From: Phycisphaerales bacterium UBA3190
GTDB taxonomy: Bacteria > Planctomycetota > Phycisphaerae > Phycisphaerales > UBA1924
Reading direction: 5' to 3'
NCBI GenBank assembly: GCA_002364005.1
Contig: DEXG01000017.1
Span: 199,499-263,498, forward strand
Length of the DNA: 64,000 bases
In this document: positions 17,238 through 25,353 of the stretch, piece by piece
How positions within the stretch are numbered: the stretch's first letter is position 1
Layout of the letters: the number at the start of each line of letters is the position of its first letter
Made by a program: the position numbers and the translations under genes
The notes under the pieces: model-generated
What the model was told of the DNA's origin: nothing
Seen by the model: the letters and a program-made list of their open reading frames with translations, nothing else
Databases searched by the model: none

Positions 17238-18301
17238 CCAACTCATACCAAGCCGTGCAATGGAATCACCATAAGCGTCTCTATGACCTGTGCATTGTCG
17301 CGTTCGTGGTGTTCTTCGTAACAGGCTTCGTCGTGCTCGGGCGGGTGTTCTTCCCGCCTCCCGGGGACATCTCTTTGCCCGTTCTGCTGATCCGTGCCCT
17401 CGGGATCTGTGCCGTGCTGATGCTGCACATCATCCTCATCATCGGACCACTCGCCCGCATCTCCCCCCGATTCAGCCCACTGCTCTACAACCGACGCCAC
17501 CTGGGCGTCAGTTTCTTCATTGTGGCTCTCATGCACGCCGTGCTGGTCATCGGGTTCTACGGCGGCTTCGGCACCCGCAACCCGATCACCGCGGTGCTGC
17601 TGCACGAAAGCGACACCGTCCCCTTCGAGCTGCTCGGCTTCCTGGCGCTGGTCATCTTCGCGCTCATGGCCGCCACAAGCCACGACTTCTGGCTCGCCAA
17701 TCTCGGGCCCTCGTTCTGGAAGTTCGTGCACATGGGCGTCTATGTCGCGTACACGCTCGTCATCGCCCATGTCGTATTCGGCTCGCTCCAAAGCGAGAAC
17801 AACAGCATCCCGCTCATGCTCATCAGTCTTGGTGCCCTGATCGTGGGATCGCTTCATATCTTCACCGGTTGGCGCGAGGTCCAGTTCGACCACGGCGTAC
17901 AGCACCACGCACTCGTGCGCGACGATGCAGCGACCTGGGTTGATGTCTGCAGCGTCGATGACATCAAACCCGAACGGGCACACATCACCCAGATCAGCAG
18001 TTCCGAACGCATCGCGGTCTTCCGCAATGGGAACACCGTATCGGCGATGACCAATGTCTGTCCCCACCAGGGCGGGCCGCTCGGTGAGGGGAAGATTGTC
18101 GATGGCTGCGTGACCTGCCCGTGGCATGGCTACCAGTTCAAACCCGATGATGGCCAATCTCCACCGCCATTCACCGAGAAGATCGCAACATACGACATCC
18201 GGGTCGAAGGCCGACGGGTGCTGATCAACCCGAAGCCGAATGAAGCGGGTACCCGCGTGCCGCCCGCATCATTTGAGCCATGGAGAGAGGGCAGCGTATG
18301 A
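17234..18301 (+). CDS. Ferric-reductase-like transmembrane protein fused to a Rieske [2Fe-2S] domain
   Basis: The protein is 355 aa. Residues 1 to about 215 contain six or so transmembrane helices with two in-helix His pairs, HX11H (HLGVSFFIVALMH) and HX12H (HMGVYVAYTLVIAH), as expected for heme b binding in ferric reductase/YedZ-like domains. Residues about 235-345 are a Rieske domain. Its ligands C276, H278, C295 and H298 lie in CPHQGG and CPWHGYQF. The type with CPxH and CPWHGxxF is closer to the ferredoxin-like Rieske group than to that of cytochrome bc1. The fusion would couple membrane heme b to an Fe-S centre on one chain. Its redox partner is unknown; NosZ or NrfA would be possible by neighbourhood. 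Confidence 0.85.
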   Translation: MTNSYQAVQWNHHKRLYDLCIVAFVVFFVTGFVVLGRVFFPPPGDISLPVLLIRALGICAVLMLHIILIIGPLARISPRFSPLLYNRRHLGVSFFIVALMHAVLVIGFYGGFGTRNPITAVLLHESDTVPFELLGFLALVIFALMAATSHDFWLANLGPSFWKFVHMGVYVAYTLVIAHVVFGSLQSENNSIPLMLISLGALIVGSLHIFTGWREVQFDHGVQHHALVRDDAATWVDVCSVDDIKPERAHITQISSSERIAVFRNGNTVSAMTNVCPHQGGPLGEGKIVDGCVTCPWHGYQFKPDDGQSPPPFTEKIATYDIRVEGRRVLINPKPNEAGTRVPPASFEPWREGSV

Positions 18302-19131
18302 CCGACCAGCCCCACCCCCATGATCACCAAACGGGCGGCAGCGATACCGACCCCTTTTATGTCGGGTATCTCCCTGCCCCCGCAGAGCATCAGCGGACCG
18401 TACGCCTCTTCATCGCCCTCATGATCATCTGGCTCAGCGCCACCGCCATCATCCTCGTGCTCACGCAGCGTGCGCCTGGAATCGCGACCTGGGATAACAG
18501 CAACGAGCAAACCTGGACCGGCTTGTTCATCGAAAAGCCCTACCCCATGCTGATCTCCGATGATCCCGAGGCACCGTACCCCCTGCTCATCGTATCGATG
18601 GGCAAGAAGGGGGCACACGATCGCCTGCGCGATGCCCACTGCCACCGCATCTCCATCCGCGGCTACGAACTTCAGCGTGAGGGGCGGCACCTCATCGAAC
18701 TCTCAGATGCTCCCGAGGCGATCGAGATCGGCGAAGCAGTCGATCCCAAGCTCTGCCCCACCATGTCCATACTCAGCGAAAAGCCCGTCGTGCTGACCGG
18801 CGAGATCACCGACGGGAAGTGCTACCTCGGTGCCATGAAGCCCGGCGACGGACTCGGGCACCGTTCGTGCGCCATGCTCTGCCTCCGCGGCGGGCTCCCA
18901 CCAATGTTCGTCGCTGAATCGGACCTCGGCGACATCCTCTACCCGCTCCTCATCGTCGATGGCTCAACCCAACTCGACGAAGCGTGCATGCCAAAGGTTG
19001 CCTGCCGTGTACACATCCATGGACGCATCGGCGTCATCGCGGGCATGCCGGTGTTTGATACCACCTCGGACCAGATCACGCTGGCCTCGGACGGCTTTGA
19101 CTCACCAATCGGTCTGCCCGCCAATCCCTAA
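18298..19131 (+). CDS. Membrane-anchored protein with a Cys/His motif, partner of the Rieske fusion
   Basis: The protein is 277 aa. The start overlaps the upstream stop as ATGA. The cytosolic N terminus is His/Asp-rich (PHPHDHQTGG), then comes one transmembrane helix (LFIALMIIWLSATAIILVL) and an extracytoplasmic region of about 220 residues. A distinctive motif runs from C175 (DGKCYLGAMKPG) through H188 to C191 and C195 (HRSCAMLCLRGGLPP). Additional cysteines (LCPTM, EACMPKVAC) could also bind a metal. I recognise the pattern as a recurring but unnamed domain near Rieske/ferric-reductase genes; I cannot assign a cofactor. Coupling to the Rieske gene argues for a shared complex. Confidence 0.75.
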   Translation: MTDQPHPHDHQTGGSDTDPFYVGYLPAPAEHQRTVRLFIALMIIWLSATAIILVLTQRAPGIATWDNSNEQTWTGLFIEKPYPMLISDDPEAPYPLLIVSMGKKGAHDRLRDAHCHRISIRGYELQREGRHLIELSDAPEAIEIGEAVDPKLCPTMSILSEKPVVLTGEITDGKCYLGAMKPGDGLGHRSCAMLCLRGGLPPMFVAESDLGDILYPLLIVDGSTQLDEACMPKVACRVHIHGRIGVIAGMPVFDTTSDQITLASDGFDSPIGLPANP

Positions 19132-19161
19132 GCACGGCGTGGGTCGCACTATGATCTGTTC

Positions 19162-19935
19162 ATGAACGCCCACCTCGTCCAACTCGATATCGCCTGGGAA
19201 GACAAACAGACCAACCATCAGCGGGTGCGGTCACTCATCGATGAAACCCAGCCCAAACGGGGCGATCTCATCGTGCTCCCGGAGCTGTTCGATGTCGGGT
19301 TCACGCTCAACACCCGCGCCGCGATCGACCACGACAACGCAACGTTGCGGTTTCTCCAATCGCTCGCCGATGAGACCGCGTGCGTCATTCATGGCTCTCG
19401 CGCCGTGCCCGCCCCGGAGAGTGAACTCGCGCTGAACTGCGCCACGATCTGCACCCCCAACGCCACCCCCTCACCGGCCTGTGAGTATCACAAGATCCAC
19501 CCCTTCTCCTTCGGGCGCGAGACCGAGTCGTACACCGGCGGGAACACGCTCAAGCACTACCGCTGGGGCGAGTTGCAAGTGTGCCCCGCCGTCTGCTATG
19601 ACCTGCGCTTCCCCGAGCTGTTCCGCTTGGGCGTCAAGGCCGGCGCTCAGGCGTTCGTGCTGGGCGCCAACTGGCCCAGCCCGAGACAGCAGCACTGGCG
19701 CACGCTGAGCATCGCACGCGCCATCGAGAACCTTTCGTTCGTCCTCGCCGTCAACCGCTGCGGCAGCGACCCGTTCCTCCCCTACTCGGGTGGCAGCATC
19801 GCCATCGATCCCAAGGGGAACATCCTGGGCGAGCTGGGTGACGAGGAGGGCGTGCTGAGCGTCGAGATCGACCCGAGCGTGCTGCACGACTGGCGGAAGA
19901 CCTTCCCTGCGCTGCAGGACATCAAACTGATCTGA
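19162..19935 (+). CDS. Carbon-nitrogen hydrolase (nitrilase superfamily, omega-amidase-like)
   Basis: The protein is 257 aa. The catalytic triad is visible as E41 (VLPELF), K111 (EYHKIHPF) and C145 (CPAVCYDLRFPELFR). This pattern and length match the Nit2/YafV omega-amidase branch, which hydrolyses alpha-ketoglutaramate and alpha-ketosuccinamate after transamination in glutamine and methionine salvage. It is cytosolic. The gene follows the redox operon by 30 nt on the same strand, but its function does not point to membership. Other superfamily amides are possible substrates. Confidence 0.87.
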   Translation: MNAHLVQLDIAWEDKQTNHQRVRSLIDETQPKRGDLIVLPELFDVGFTLNTRAAIDHDNATLRFLQSLADETACVIHGSRAVPAPESELALNCATICTPNATPSPACEYHKIHPFSFGRETESYTGGNTLKHYRWGELQVCPAVCYDLRFPELFRLGVKAGAQAFVLGANWPSPRQQHWRTLSIARAIENLSFVLAVNRCGSDPFLPYSGGSIAIDPKGNILGELGDEEGVLSVEIDPSVLHDWRKTFPALQDIKLI

Positions 19936-19975
19936 CCACATCATCGATCCACACCCAGAAAAACTGCACCCATAA

Positions 19976-20000
19976 AAAAGCCCCGCGATTCGCGGGGCTT
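19976..20000 (-). terminator. Rho-independent terminator of rplS
   Basis: AAGCCCCGCG, a 3-nt loop and CGCGGGGCTT form a perfect 10-bp stem. On the minus strand the stem is followed by a run of six T residues, so it ends rplS transcription. Confidence 0.88.
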
Positions 20001-20022
20001 GATGATTCGATTCGGATCGTGC

Positions 20023-20415
20023 TTACTTCTGCACGGTTTCCTGGCCTTCGACATGCTTCATGCCGCGGCGGCGATCACGAAGACGACGCGACTTACCAAC
20101 GCGGTCACGCAGGTAGTAGAGCTTGGCACGGCGGGCATCGCCACGACGCACGACCTCGAACTTCGAGATCAGCGGCGAGTTGATGGGCCAGGTCTTCTCA
20201 ACACCGATGTCACCAACCATGCGACGCACGGTGATGTTCTCGTCGATGCCGCGACCCTTGCGGGAGATCAGGATGCCCTGATAGACCTGGATGCGTTCCT
20301 TGTCGCCCTCGACGATACGCAGGTGCACATTGACCGTGTCACCAATGTCAAAGCGGGGTACATCAGTCTTCAGTTGCTCGGCGTTGATCGATTCGATGAT
20401 CTGCTGGGTGCCCAT
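20023..20415 (-). CDS. rplS: 50S ribosomal protein L19
   Basis: The protein is 130 aa, slightly longer than the usual 115-120. It has the L19 core FDIGDTVNVHLRIVEGDKER, the FQG-like VYQGILISRKGRG segment, the WPINSPLISKFEVVRRGDAR block and a basic RRAKLYYLRDR motif. It sits at the 30S-50S interface. In many bacteria rplS is at the end of rpsP-rimM-trmD-rplS; here it stands alone with its own terminator and is separated from trmD by 2 kb and an oxidoreductase gene. Confidence 0.97.
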   Translation of the reverse strand: MGTQQIIESINAEQLKTDVPRFDIGDTVNVHLRIVEGDKERIQVYQGILISRKGRGIDENITVRRMVGDIGVEKTWPINSPLISKFEVVRRGDARRAKLYYLRDRVGKSRRLRDRRRGMKHVEGQETVQK

Positions 20416-20553
20416 GGCAAGTATCCTTCATTTGGCCCGTACGCGATCTCCGCGCCGGGACGGCAACGATAGGCCCCGCCGCCGGGCTTGTCGAGGGGCA
20501 CAAAGCGGTGAAATCACGCTTCTGCGTTCAGCAGCCCGGTCTACACTCCCAGC

Positions 20554-21600
20554 ATGAAAGCAATCGTCGTCACCAAGCAAGGCAACCCGGTCGCACCAAA
20601 CATCGCCCTGCAAAGCAGCTGGCCAGACCCGCTCATGGCTCGCCCGGGCGAAGTCATCGTGAAAACACTCTGCTCCGCCTTCAATCATATGGATCTCTGG
20701 GTGGGCAAGGGTGTCCCCGGGCTCGAACTCGATTACCCGCGTGTCTCAGGATGCGACGCCTGCGGCGAGGTCCTCGCCGTCGGTGAGGGCGTCGATGAGT
20801 CCTGGATCGGCAAACGCGTGATCTACAACGCCGCGGTCGTGGTCCCCGATCGGGCCCGCCCCACGGACCCGCCCGCCAGCACCATGTGCCCCAACTACGA
20901 ACTCATCGGCGAGCACCACAACGGGGCTCACGCGGAGATGTTCGCCTGCCCCGCCGATAACCTCGCCGCTGTCAGCGACGACGCCGACCCCGCCGAGGCC
21001 GCTGCCTTCGGGCTCTGCGCCCTGACCGCCTACTCCATGATGCTCACCAAGGGCGACCTCCGCCCGGGTCAGTCGGTCCTCATCACCGGCATCGGAGGCG
21101 GGGTCGCCACCAGCGCCCTGGCCATCGCCAAGCACATTGGCTGCCCGGTCTGCGTCACCTCACGCCACCAGCACAAGCTCGACGCGGCCATCAAGCTCGG
21201 CGCCGACCACGCCGTCCTCGACGAGGGGAAGGACTGGTCCCGCGATGTCCGGGCCTGGACCAACAAGCGGGGTGTCGACATGGCCGTCGACTCGGTCGGC
21301 AAGGCCACCCACCTCTCGAGCATCAAGTCGCTCGCCCGAGGCGGTGCCTATGTCACCCCGGGCTGCACCACCGGCCCCGACGCCACGACCGACCTCGCCC
21401 GCATCTTCTGGAACCAGCTGCGAATCCTCGGCTCGACCATGGGCAGCAACGACGAGTTCAAGGAAGTCGTGGCCCTCTTCAACGCCGGTGCCGTCAAGCC
21501 CGTCGTCGACAAGGTCTTCAAGCCCGAAGAATGTACCCAGGCCTATGAGCGGCTCGAAGCGAGCGAGCAGTTCGGCAAGGTCGTCATCGACTGGCGCTGA
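20554..21600 (+). CDS. Zinc-type alcohol dehydrogenase / quinone oxidoreductase family protein (MDR)
   Basis: The protein is 348 aa. The N-terminal GroES-like fold is visible (AFNHMDLWVGKG, YPRVSGCDACGEV), followed by a Rossmann nucleotide-binding domain with GIGGGVATSALAIAKHIG and a probable NADP site after VTSRHQHK. The catalytic-zinc His/Asp pattern of true alcohol dehydrogenases is only partly present. The structural-zinc four-Cys lobe is absent, so a quinone reductase-like or crotonyl-CoA-type reductase role is as likely. Substrate is not inferable. The gene is a single transcription unit between two ribosomal-protein genes. Confidence 0.83.
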   Translation: MKAIVVTKQGNPVAPNIALQSSWPDPLMARPGEVIVKTLCSAFNHMDLWVGKGVPGLELDYPRVSGCDACGEVLAVGEGVDESWIGKRVIYNAAVVVPDRARPTDPPASTMCPNYELIGEHHNGAHAEMFACPADNLAAVSDDADPAEAAAFGLCALTAYSMMLTKGDLRPGQSVLITGIGGGVATSALAIAKHIGCPVCVTSRHQHKLDAAIKLGADHAVLDEGKDWSRDVRAWTNKRGVDMAVDSVGKATHLSSIKSLARGGAYVTPGCTTGPDATTDLARIFWNQLRILGSTMGSNDEFKEVVALFNAGAVKPVVDKVFKPEECTQAYERLEASEQFGKVVIDWR

Positions 21601-21626
21601 GCGACCTGCTCAGATCAAACCCACAT

Positions 21627-21657
21627 AAAAAAACACCCTGCAGATGCAGGGTGTTTT
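21627..21657. terminator. Bidirectional terminator between the MDR gene and rpsP
   Basis: ACACCCTGC and GCAGGGTGT pair across a 4-nt loop, flanked by A7 on the left and T4 on the right. It can stop the plus-strand oxidoreductase gene (ending 21600) and the minus-strand rpsP gene (ending 21683). Confidence 0.85.
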
Positions 21658-21682
21658 CATTGAATCTGTTTTGGCAAGTGCC

Positions 21683-22258
21683 TTACTCAGCAGCGGCCTC
21701 TTCGCCGGCTTCTTCAGCGGCTTCGGGCTCGGGCTCAGGTGCGGGCTTGGCCGCGTCGGCCTTGGCCTTGGCGTCCTGTGCCTCGGAGAGTGCCTTGGCA
21801 GCAACATCCGACTTGGCGTTGGCAACCGTGTTCTTGGCGTTGTTGAGTGCACGCTTGGCGGCGTTCCCGAACGGGGTCAGGTCCGCTTCGCTGTCCTCGG
21901 CCATCTTGTCGATCTCAGCGATGATGCCCTCGATGGACTTGATCGCCTTCTTGCACTCGCCACGCTTCATGTTGATCTCGCGACGCTTGACCCACTGGGC
22001 CTTCATGTCGCCGTCGAGGATGTCGGCGTGACCGAGCATGTCCATGACGGTCTCGCTGGGCTGTGCACCCTTCTCGAGCCAGGCCTTGATCTCTTCGGTC
22101 TTGAGGACGATCTGCTTGTCTTCGTCCTTCTCCATCGGGTTGTAGAACCCGAGGTTCTCGAGCACACGACCGTTACGCCGGGTGCGCTGGTCGATCGCGT
22201 TGATACGGTAGAACGGGCGGTGGCTGCGGCCGAAGCGCTGCATACGAATACGAACCAT
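21683..22258 (-). CDS. rpsP: 30S ribosomal protein S16 with a long C-terminal extension
   Basis: The protein is 191 aa from the ATG at 22258. The first 80 or so residues are a normal S16 (MVRIRMQRFGRSHRPFYRI, RNGRVLENLGFYNP, ALxWLEKGAQPSETV-like KAWLEKGAQPSETV). The rest is an extension of about 100 residues: a helix-rich middle with many Lys/Asp and an Ala/Glu/Pro-rich acidic tail (PAPEPEPEAAEEAGEEAAAE). S16 is normally 80-100 aa, so the length is doubled. The tail is unlikely to sit in the ribosome core and may be disordered at the surface. Confidence 0.95.
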   Translation of the reverse strand: MVRIRMQRFGRSHRPFYRINAIDQRTRRNGRVLENLGFYNPMEKDEDKQIVLKTEEIKAWLEKGAQPSETVMDMLGHADILDGDMKAQWVKRREINMKRGECKKAIKSIEGIIAEIDKMAEDSEADLTPFGNAAKRALNNAKNTVANAKSDVAAKALSEAQDAKAKADAAKPAPEPEPEAAEEAGEEAAAE

Positions 22259-22467
22259 GGGAAGTCTCCTTCGTTTCTGCCCGCTCTGTGCGGGAGTTCT
22301 GACCGGCGCGACCGGACTCGATGTGAGCCGGTTTGATCCCTCGACTGTCCCAACCATTGGGACTGTCTGCGTTCACCGGGTCTCAATGATTCACCGCCAT
22401 CCGCCCCGAATCCACTCAGCAGGGACCCAAAGTGCGGTTTTCGCCCGATTCCCCACTATCATCACTC

Positions 22468-23256
22468 ATGCGCATCGATGTGCTCACCACCTTCCCAGAG
22501 CTCTTCAGCACCCAATCACCCGGGGTGCTGGGTGTCTCGATCCCCAAGCGGGTCATCGACGCGGGGCTGCTCAGCGTTCACGCAACCGATATACGGGACC
22601 ACACCACCAACAAGCACCTCAAGACCGATGACCGCCCATTCGGGGGCGGTCCGGGCATGGTCATGATGTGCCAGCCCGTCTGGGACGCGGTGACCGCCGT
22701 CGAATCGCAGGACCCCACCCCCGCCCGACGCATCCTGCTGACCCCGCAGGGCGTGCCCCTGACCCAGGCGCTAGTCGAGGAACTGGCCCAGCAGCCCCGC
22801 CTGCTGATGATCGCCGGGCACTACGAGGGCATCGACGAACGCGTGATCGAGAAACTCGACCCGCTCGAGATCTCGCTGGGCGACTATGTACTCTCCGGCG
22901 GCGAGCTGGGTGCGCTGGTGCTGATCGACGCCATCGCCCGCATGCAGCCCGGTGCCCTGGGGCACGCGGACTCGGCGGCAGAGGACTCGTTCTCTCAGGC
23001 CCAGACCACCAACAGCGAGGGGCAGCCCATCGCCAAGAAGATCCTCCAATCGCTCAACATCCCCAAAGGGGCCAAGCTGCTCGACTGCCCCCACTACACC
23101 CGGCCGCAGGTCTGGGAGGGCATCGAGATCCCCAAGGTCCTCGTCAGCGGCGATCACGACGCGGTCGCCAAATGGCGTCTCGAACAGCGATTGCAACGCA
23201 CTCGGCAGCGACGCCCGGATTTGCTCAAAAACAGCGATTCGAATACGCTTTCTTAA
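22468..23256 (+). CDS. trmD: tRNA (guanine-N1)-methyltransferase TrmD
   Basis: The protein is 262 aa from the ATG at 22468. It methylates G37 of tRNAs reading CNN and CGG codons, using SAM, and prevents frameshifting. The SPOUT knot motifs are clear: DDRPFGGGPGMVMMCQPV, LLTPQGVPLTQ, LMIAGHYEGIDERV, EISLGDYVLSGGELGALV, and DCPHYTRPQVWEG. The gene is divergent from rpsP. rimM, usually between them, is not in the window. Confidence 0.97.
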   Translation: MRIDVLTTFPELFSTQSPGVLGVSIPKRVIDAGLLSVHATDIRDHTTNKHLKTDDRPFGGGPGMVMMCQPVWDAVTAVESQDPTPARRILLTPQGVPLTQALVEELAQQPRLLMIAGHYEGIDERVIEKLDPLEISLGDYVLSGGELGALVLIDAIARMQPGALGHADSAAEDSFSQAQTTNSEGQPIAKKILQSLNIPKGAKLLDCPHYTRPQVWEGIEIPKVLVSGDHDAVAKWRLEQRLQRTRQRRPDLLKNSDSNTLS

Positions 23257-23366
23257 TGGTTCTTGGGAATAATCCCCCAAACGGTCCGCATTGTCGGATA
23301 CTGTTTGACCGCCGTCCTTTCGACGGCAACCAAGTAAAACTACCTGGAAACTGGAGCTGAAAACAA

Positions 23367-23693
23367 ATGAAGAAGATTGCACTTATCGGTATCGCCGCAG
23401 CAGCGGCTCTCCTTGTCGGCTGTTCGAGCACCCAGTGCCGCGACGGCAAATGTGATAGCAAGATCGCCTGCAGCGGCGAGTGTGACGGCAACTGCGAAGG
23501 CCAAGCATGCGCCACCGAGTGCAACCACGCCAACAGCACCTTCGAGTGCCCCAACTGCGAAGCCGGCAAGCCCTGCTGTGCTGACTGCGCCAAGAAGATG
23601 GCCGAGATGTGCCCCGACTGTGCAGCCAAAGAATCCGCTCACGCGTGTCCCAACTGCAAAGACGGCGAGCCCTGTGCCAACTGTGCCGCCTGA
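23367..23693 (+). CDS. Small cysteine-rich lipoprotein
   Basis: The protein is 108 aa. A lipoprotein signal ends in LLVGC. The mature part has 18 further cysteines, many in knuckles: CPNC (twice), CPDC, CCADC and CANC. The C-terminal half looks like a repeated unit, CPNC-x4-PC(C)A(D/N)C, occurring twice. No known family is recognised. Such dense pairs suggest metal binding or a disulfide-armoured envelope protein. It is a monocistronic gene with its own terminator. It resembles neither metallothionein nor the DUF11 protein in sequence. Confidence 0.75.
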   Translation: MKKIALIGIAAAAALLVGCSSTQCRDGKCDSKIACSGECDGNCEGQACATECNHANSTFECPNCEAGKPCCADCAKKMAEMCPDCAAKESAHACPNCKDGEPCANCAA

Positions 23694-23721
23694 TCGATCA
23701 GCGACACAAGCCAGATATGAG

Positions 23722-23745
23722 CCCGCTCGCACGAGCGGGTTTTTT
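23722..23745 (+). terminator. Rho-independent terminator of the Cys-rich lipoprotein gene
   Basis: CCCGCTCG, a 2-nt loop and CGAGCGGG are followed directly by six T residues on the plus strand. It lies 29 nt after the stop codon and just before hldE. Confidence 0.88.
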
Positions 23746-23785
23746 CATGAACACACGCTGCCCCGATCGCCCCTACGATGCTCGC

Positions 23786-25270
23786 ATGGACGACCTGCTC
23801 ACCGCCCTCGCCGACTGGAAACCCTTCAACGCCATCGTCGTGGGCGATTTCATGCTCGACCAGCTGCTCCGGGGGGCCGCCACACGGCTCTCGCCCGATG
23901 CGCCCGTCCCGGTCCTGCGGGTCGATGAGCAACAGAGCCAGCCCGGCGGTGCAGCGAACCTCGCGCTGGACCTCATCGCCCTGCACGGGCATGTCACCGC
24001 TTTCGGGGTCACCGGGAGCGATCCCGAGGCCGACCTGCTCTCGGGCACCCTCCGCGAAGCGGGGGTCGATGACGCCGGCCTGGTACGCGATCCAACCCGC
24101 CCCACGACGGTCAAACGCAACCTGATCGGGCTCGCCCAAGGGCGCCACGCCCAGAAGATGTTCCGGGTTGATTTCGAGTCCAACGAGCCCATCGACGCAG
24201 CCGTGACCACCAAGCTGCTCGACGCGTTCGACGCGGCCTTGGGCCAAGCCGATGTGGTCTGCATCGAAGACTACAACAAGGGCGTGTGCACCCCCGAACT
24301 CTGCGCCGCGATCATCGAGCGTGCTCGCAAGGCCGGCGTGCCGGTGCTTGTGGATCCCGCACCGATCAAGGACTACAGCAAATACCGCGGTGCCACAGCC
24401 ATCACGCCCAACCGCACCGAGGCCGAGCTGGCCACCGGGATCAATGCCCCCGAGGACGCACGAGAGGCCCATCGCGAGCAGCTCGCTCGGACCCTGATCG
24501 ACTCGTTCGAACTCGATACGCTTGTGCTCACGCTCGATAAGCAAGGGGCGCTGCTGGCCCACCGGGATGACCCGCAAGCCGTGCATGTGCCGACGACCGC
24601 GCGCGAGGTGTACGATGTGACGGGCGCGGGCGACATGATGCTGGCGGCACTCGCTGCCGCCCGGGCCAACGGGCTCGACTGGGTCAACAGCGTGCGGTTC
24701 GCCAACGCGGCAGCCGGGCTTGAGGTCGAGATCTTCGGCGTCGCCCCGATCCCCGTCGAGAAGATCCACGACGAGCTGCTCACCCAGCACACCGCCCAGC
24801 TCGGGCGACCACGAACGCTCGAAGAAACCCTCGTGCAGGTCCGCGCCGCTCGCCATTCGGGCAGCAAGGTGGTCTTCACCAACGGGTGCTTCGATATCCT
24901 CCACGCCGGGCATGTCTCGCTGCTGCAGCGGTGCGCCGCTCTGGGCGACATGCTCATCGTCGGGCTCAACGACGACCACAGCGTGCATGCCCTCAAGGGT
25001 GACGGACGCCCCGTCAACAACCAGAACCACCGGGCCTACCTGCTCAGCGCGCTCCAATGCGTCGATTCGGTCGTGCTCTTCAACGAGGACACCCCGATCA
25101 GACTCATCGAGGCGATCAAACCGGATGTGCTCGTCAAGGGGGGCGATTACACGCCTGACACGGTTGTTGGGGCCGAGATCGTCGAACAGCACGGCGGGCG
25201 GGTCGTCATTCTGGACCTCATCGACGGGCTCTCGACGACCGGTACGATCGCAAAGATGCGCGATCACTGA
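23786..25270 (+). CDS. hldE: HldE, bifunctional heptose-7-phosphate kinase / heptose-1-phosphate adenylyltransferase
   Basis: The protein is 494 aa from the ATG at 23786; in-frame codons farther upstream run into the terminator. The N-terminal ribokinase-like domain (about 1-325) has SQPGGAANLAL, DYNKGV and the catalytic DVTGAGDMML. The C-terminal nucleotidyltransferase domain (about 350-494) has TNGCFDILHAGHVSLL with the HxGH motif and DGLSTTGTIAKM. It makes ADP-D-glycero-beta-D-manno-heptose precursors for the LPS inner core. Together with lpxK this shows an LPS-bearing outer membrane. Confidence 0.95.
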   Translation: MDDLLTALADWKPFNAIVVGDFMLDQLLRGAATRLSPDAPVPVLRVDEQQSQPGGAANLALDLIALHGHVTAFGVTGSDPEADLLSGTLREAGVDDAGLVRDPTRPTTVKRNLIGLAQGRHAQKMFRVDFESNEPIDAAVTTKLLDAFDAALGQADVVCIEDYNKGVCTPELCAAIIERARKAGVPVLVDPAPIKDYSKYRGATAITPNRTEAELATGINAPEDAREAHREQLARTLIDSFELDTLVLTLDKQGALLAHRDDPQAVHVPTTAREVYDVTGAGDMMLAALAAARANGLDWVNSVRFANAAAGLEVEIFGVAPIPVEKIHDELLTQHTAQLGRPRTLEETLVQVRAARHSGSKVVFTNGCFDILHAGHVSLLQRCAALGDMLIVGLNDDHSVHALKGDGRPVNNQNHRAYLLSALQCVDSVVLFNEDTPIRLIEAIKPDVLVKGGDYTPDTVVGAEIVEQHGGRVVILDLIDGLSTTGTIAKMRDH

Positions 25271-25353
25271 GTTTCTTGGCCAATGAACCGCGTTTTTCGG
25301 TGCCCGAGCCCCTGAGAGCAAAGCCTTTTGGGTGTTCGTCCGATAGATGAATC

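Noticed and set aside
23639..25321. Large minus-strand open frame opposite hldE
   Set aside because: It lies entirely antisense to the well-supported hldE gene and has no domain; such frames are common in GC-rich DNA.
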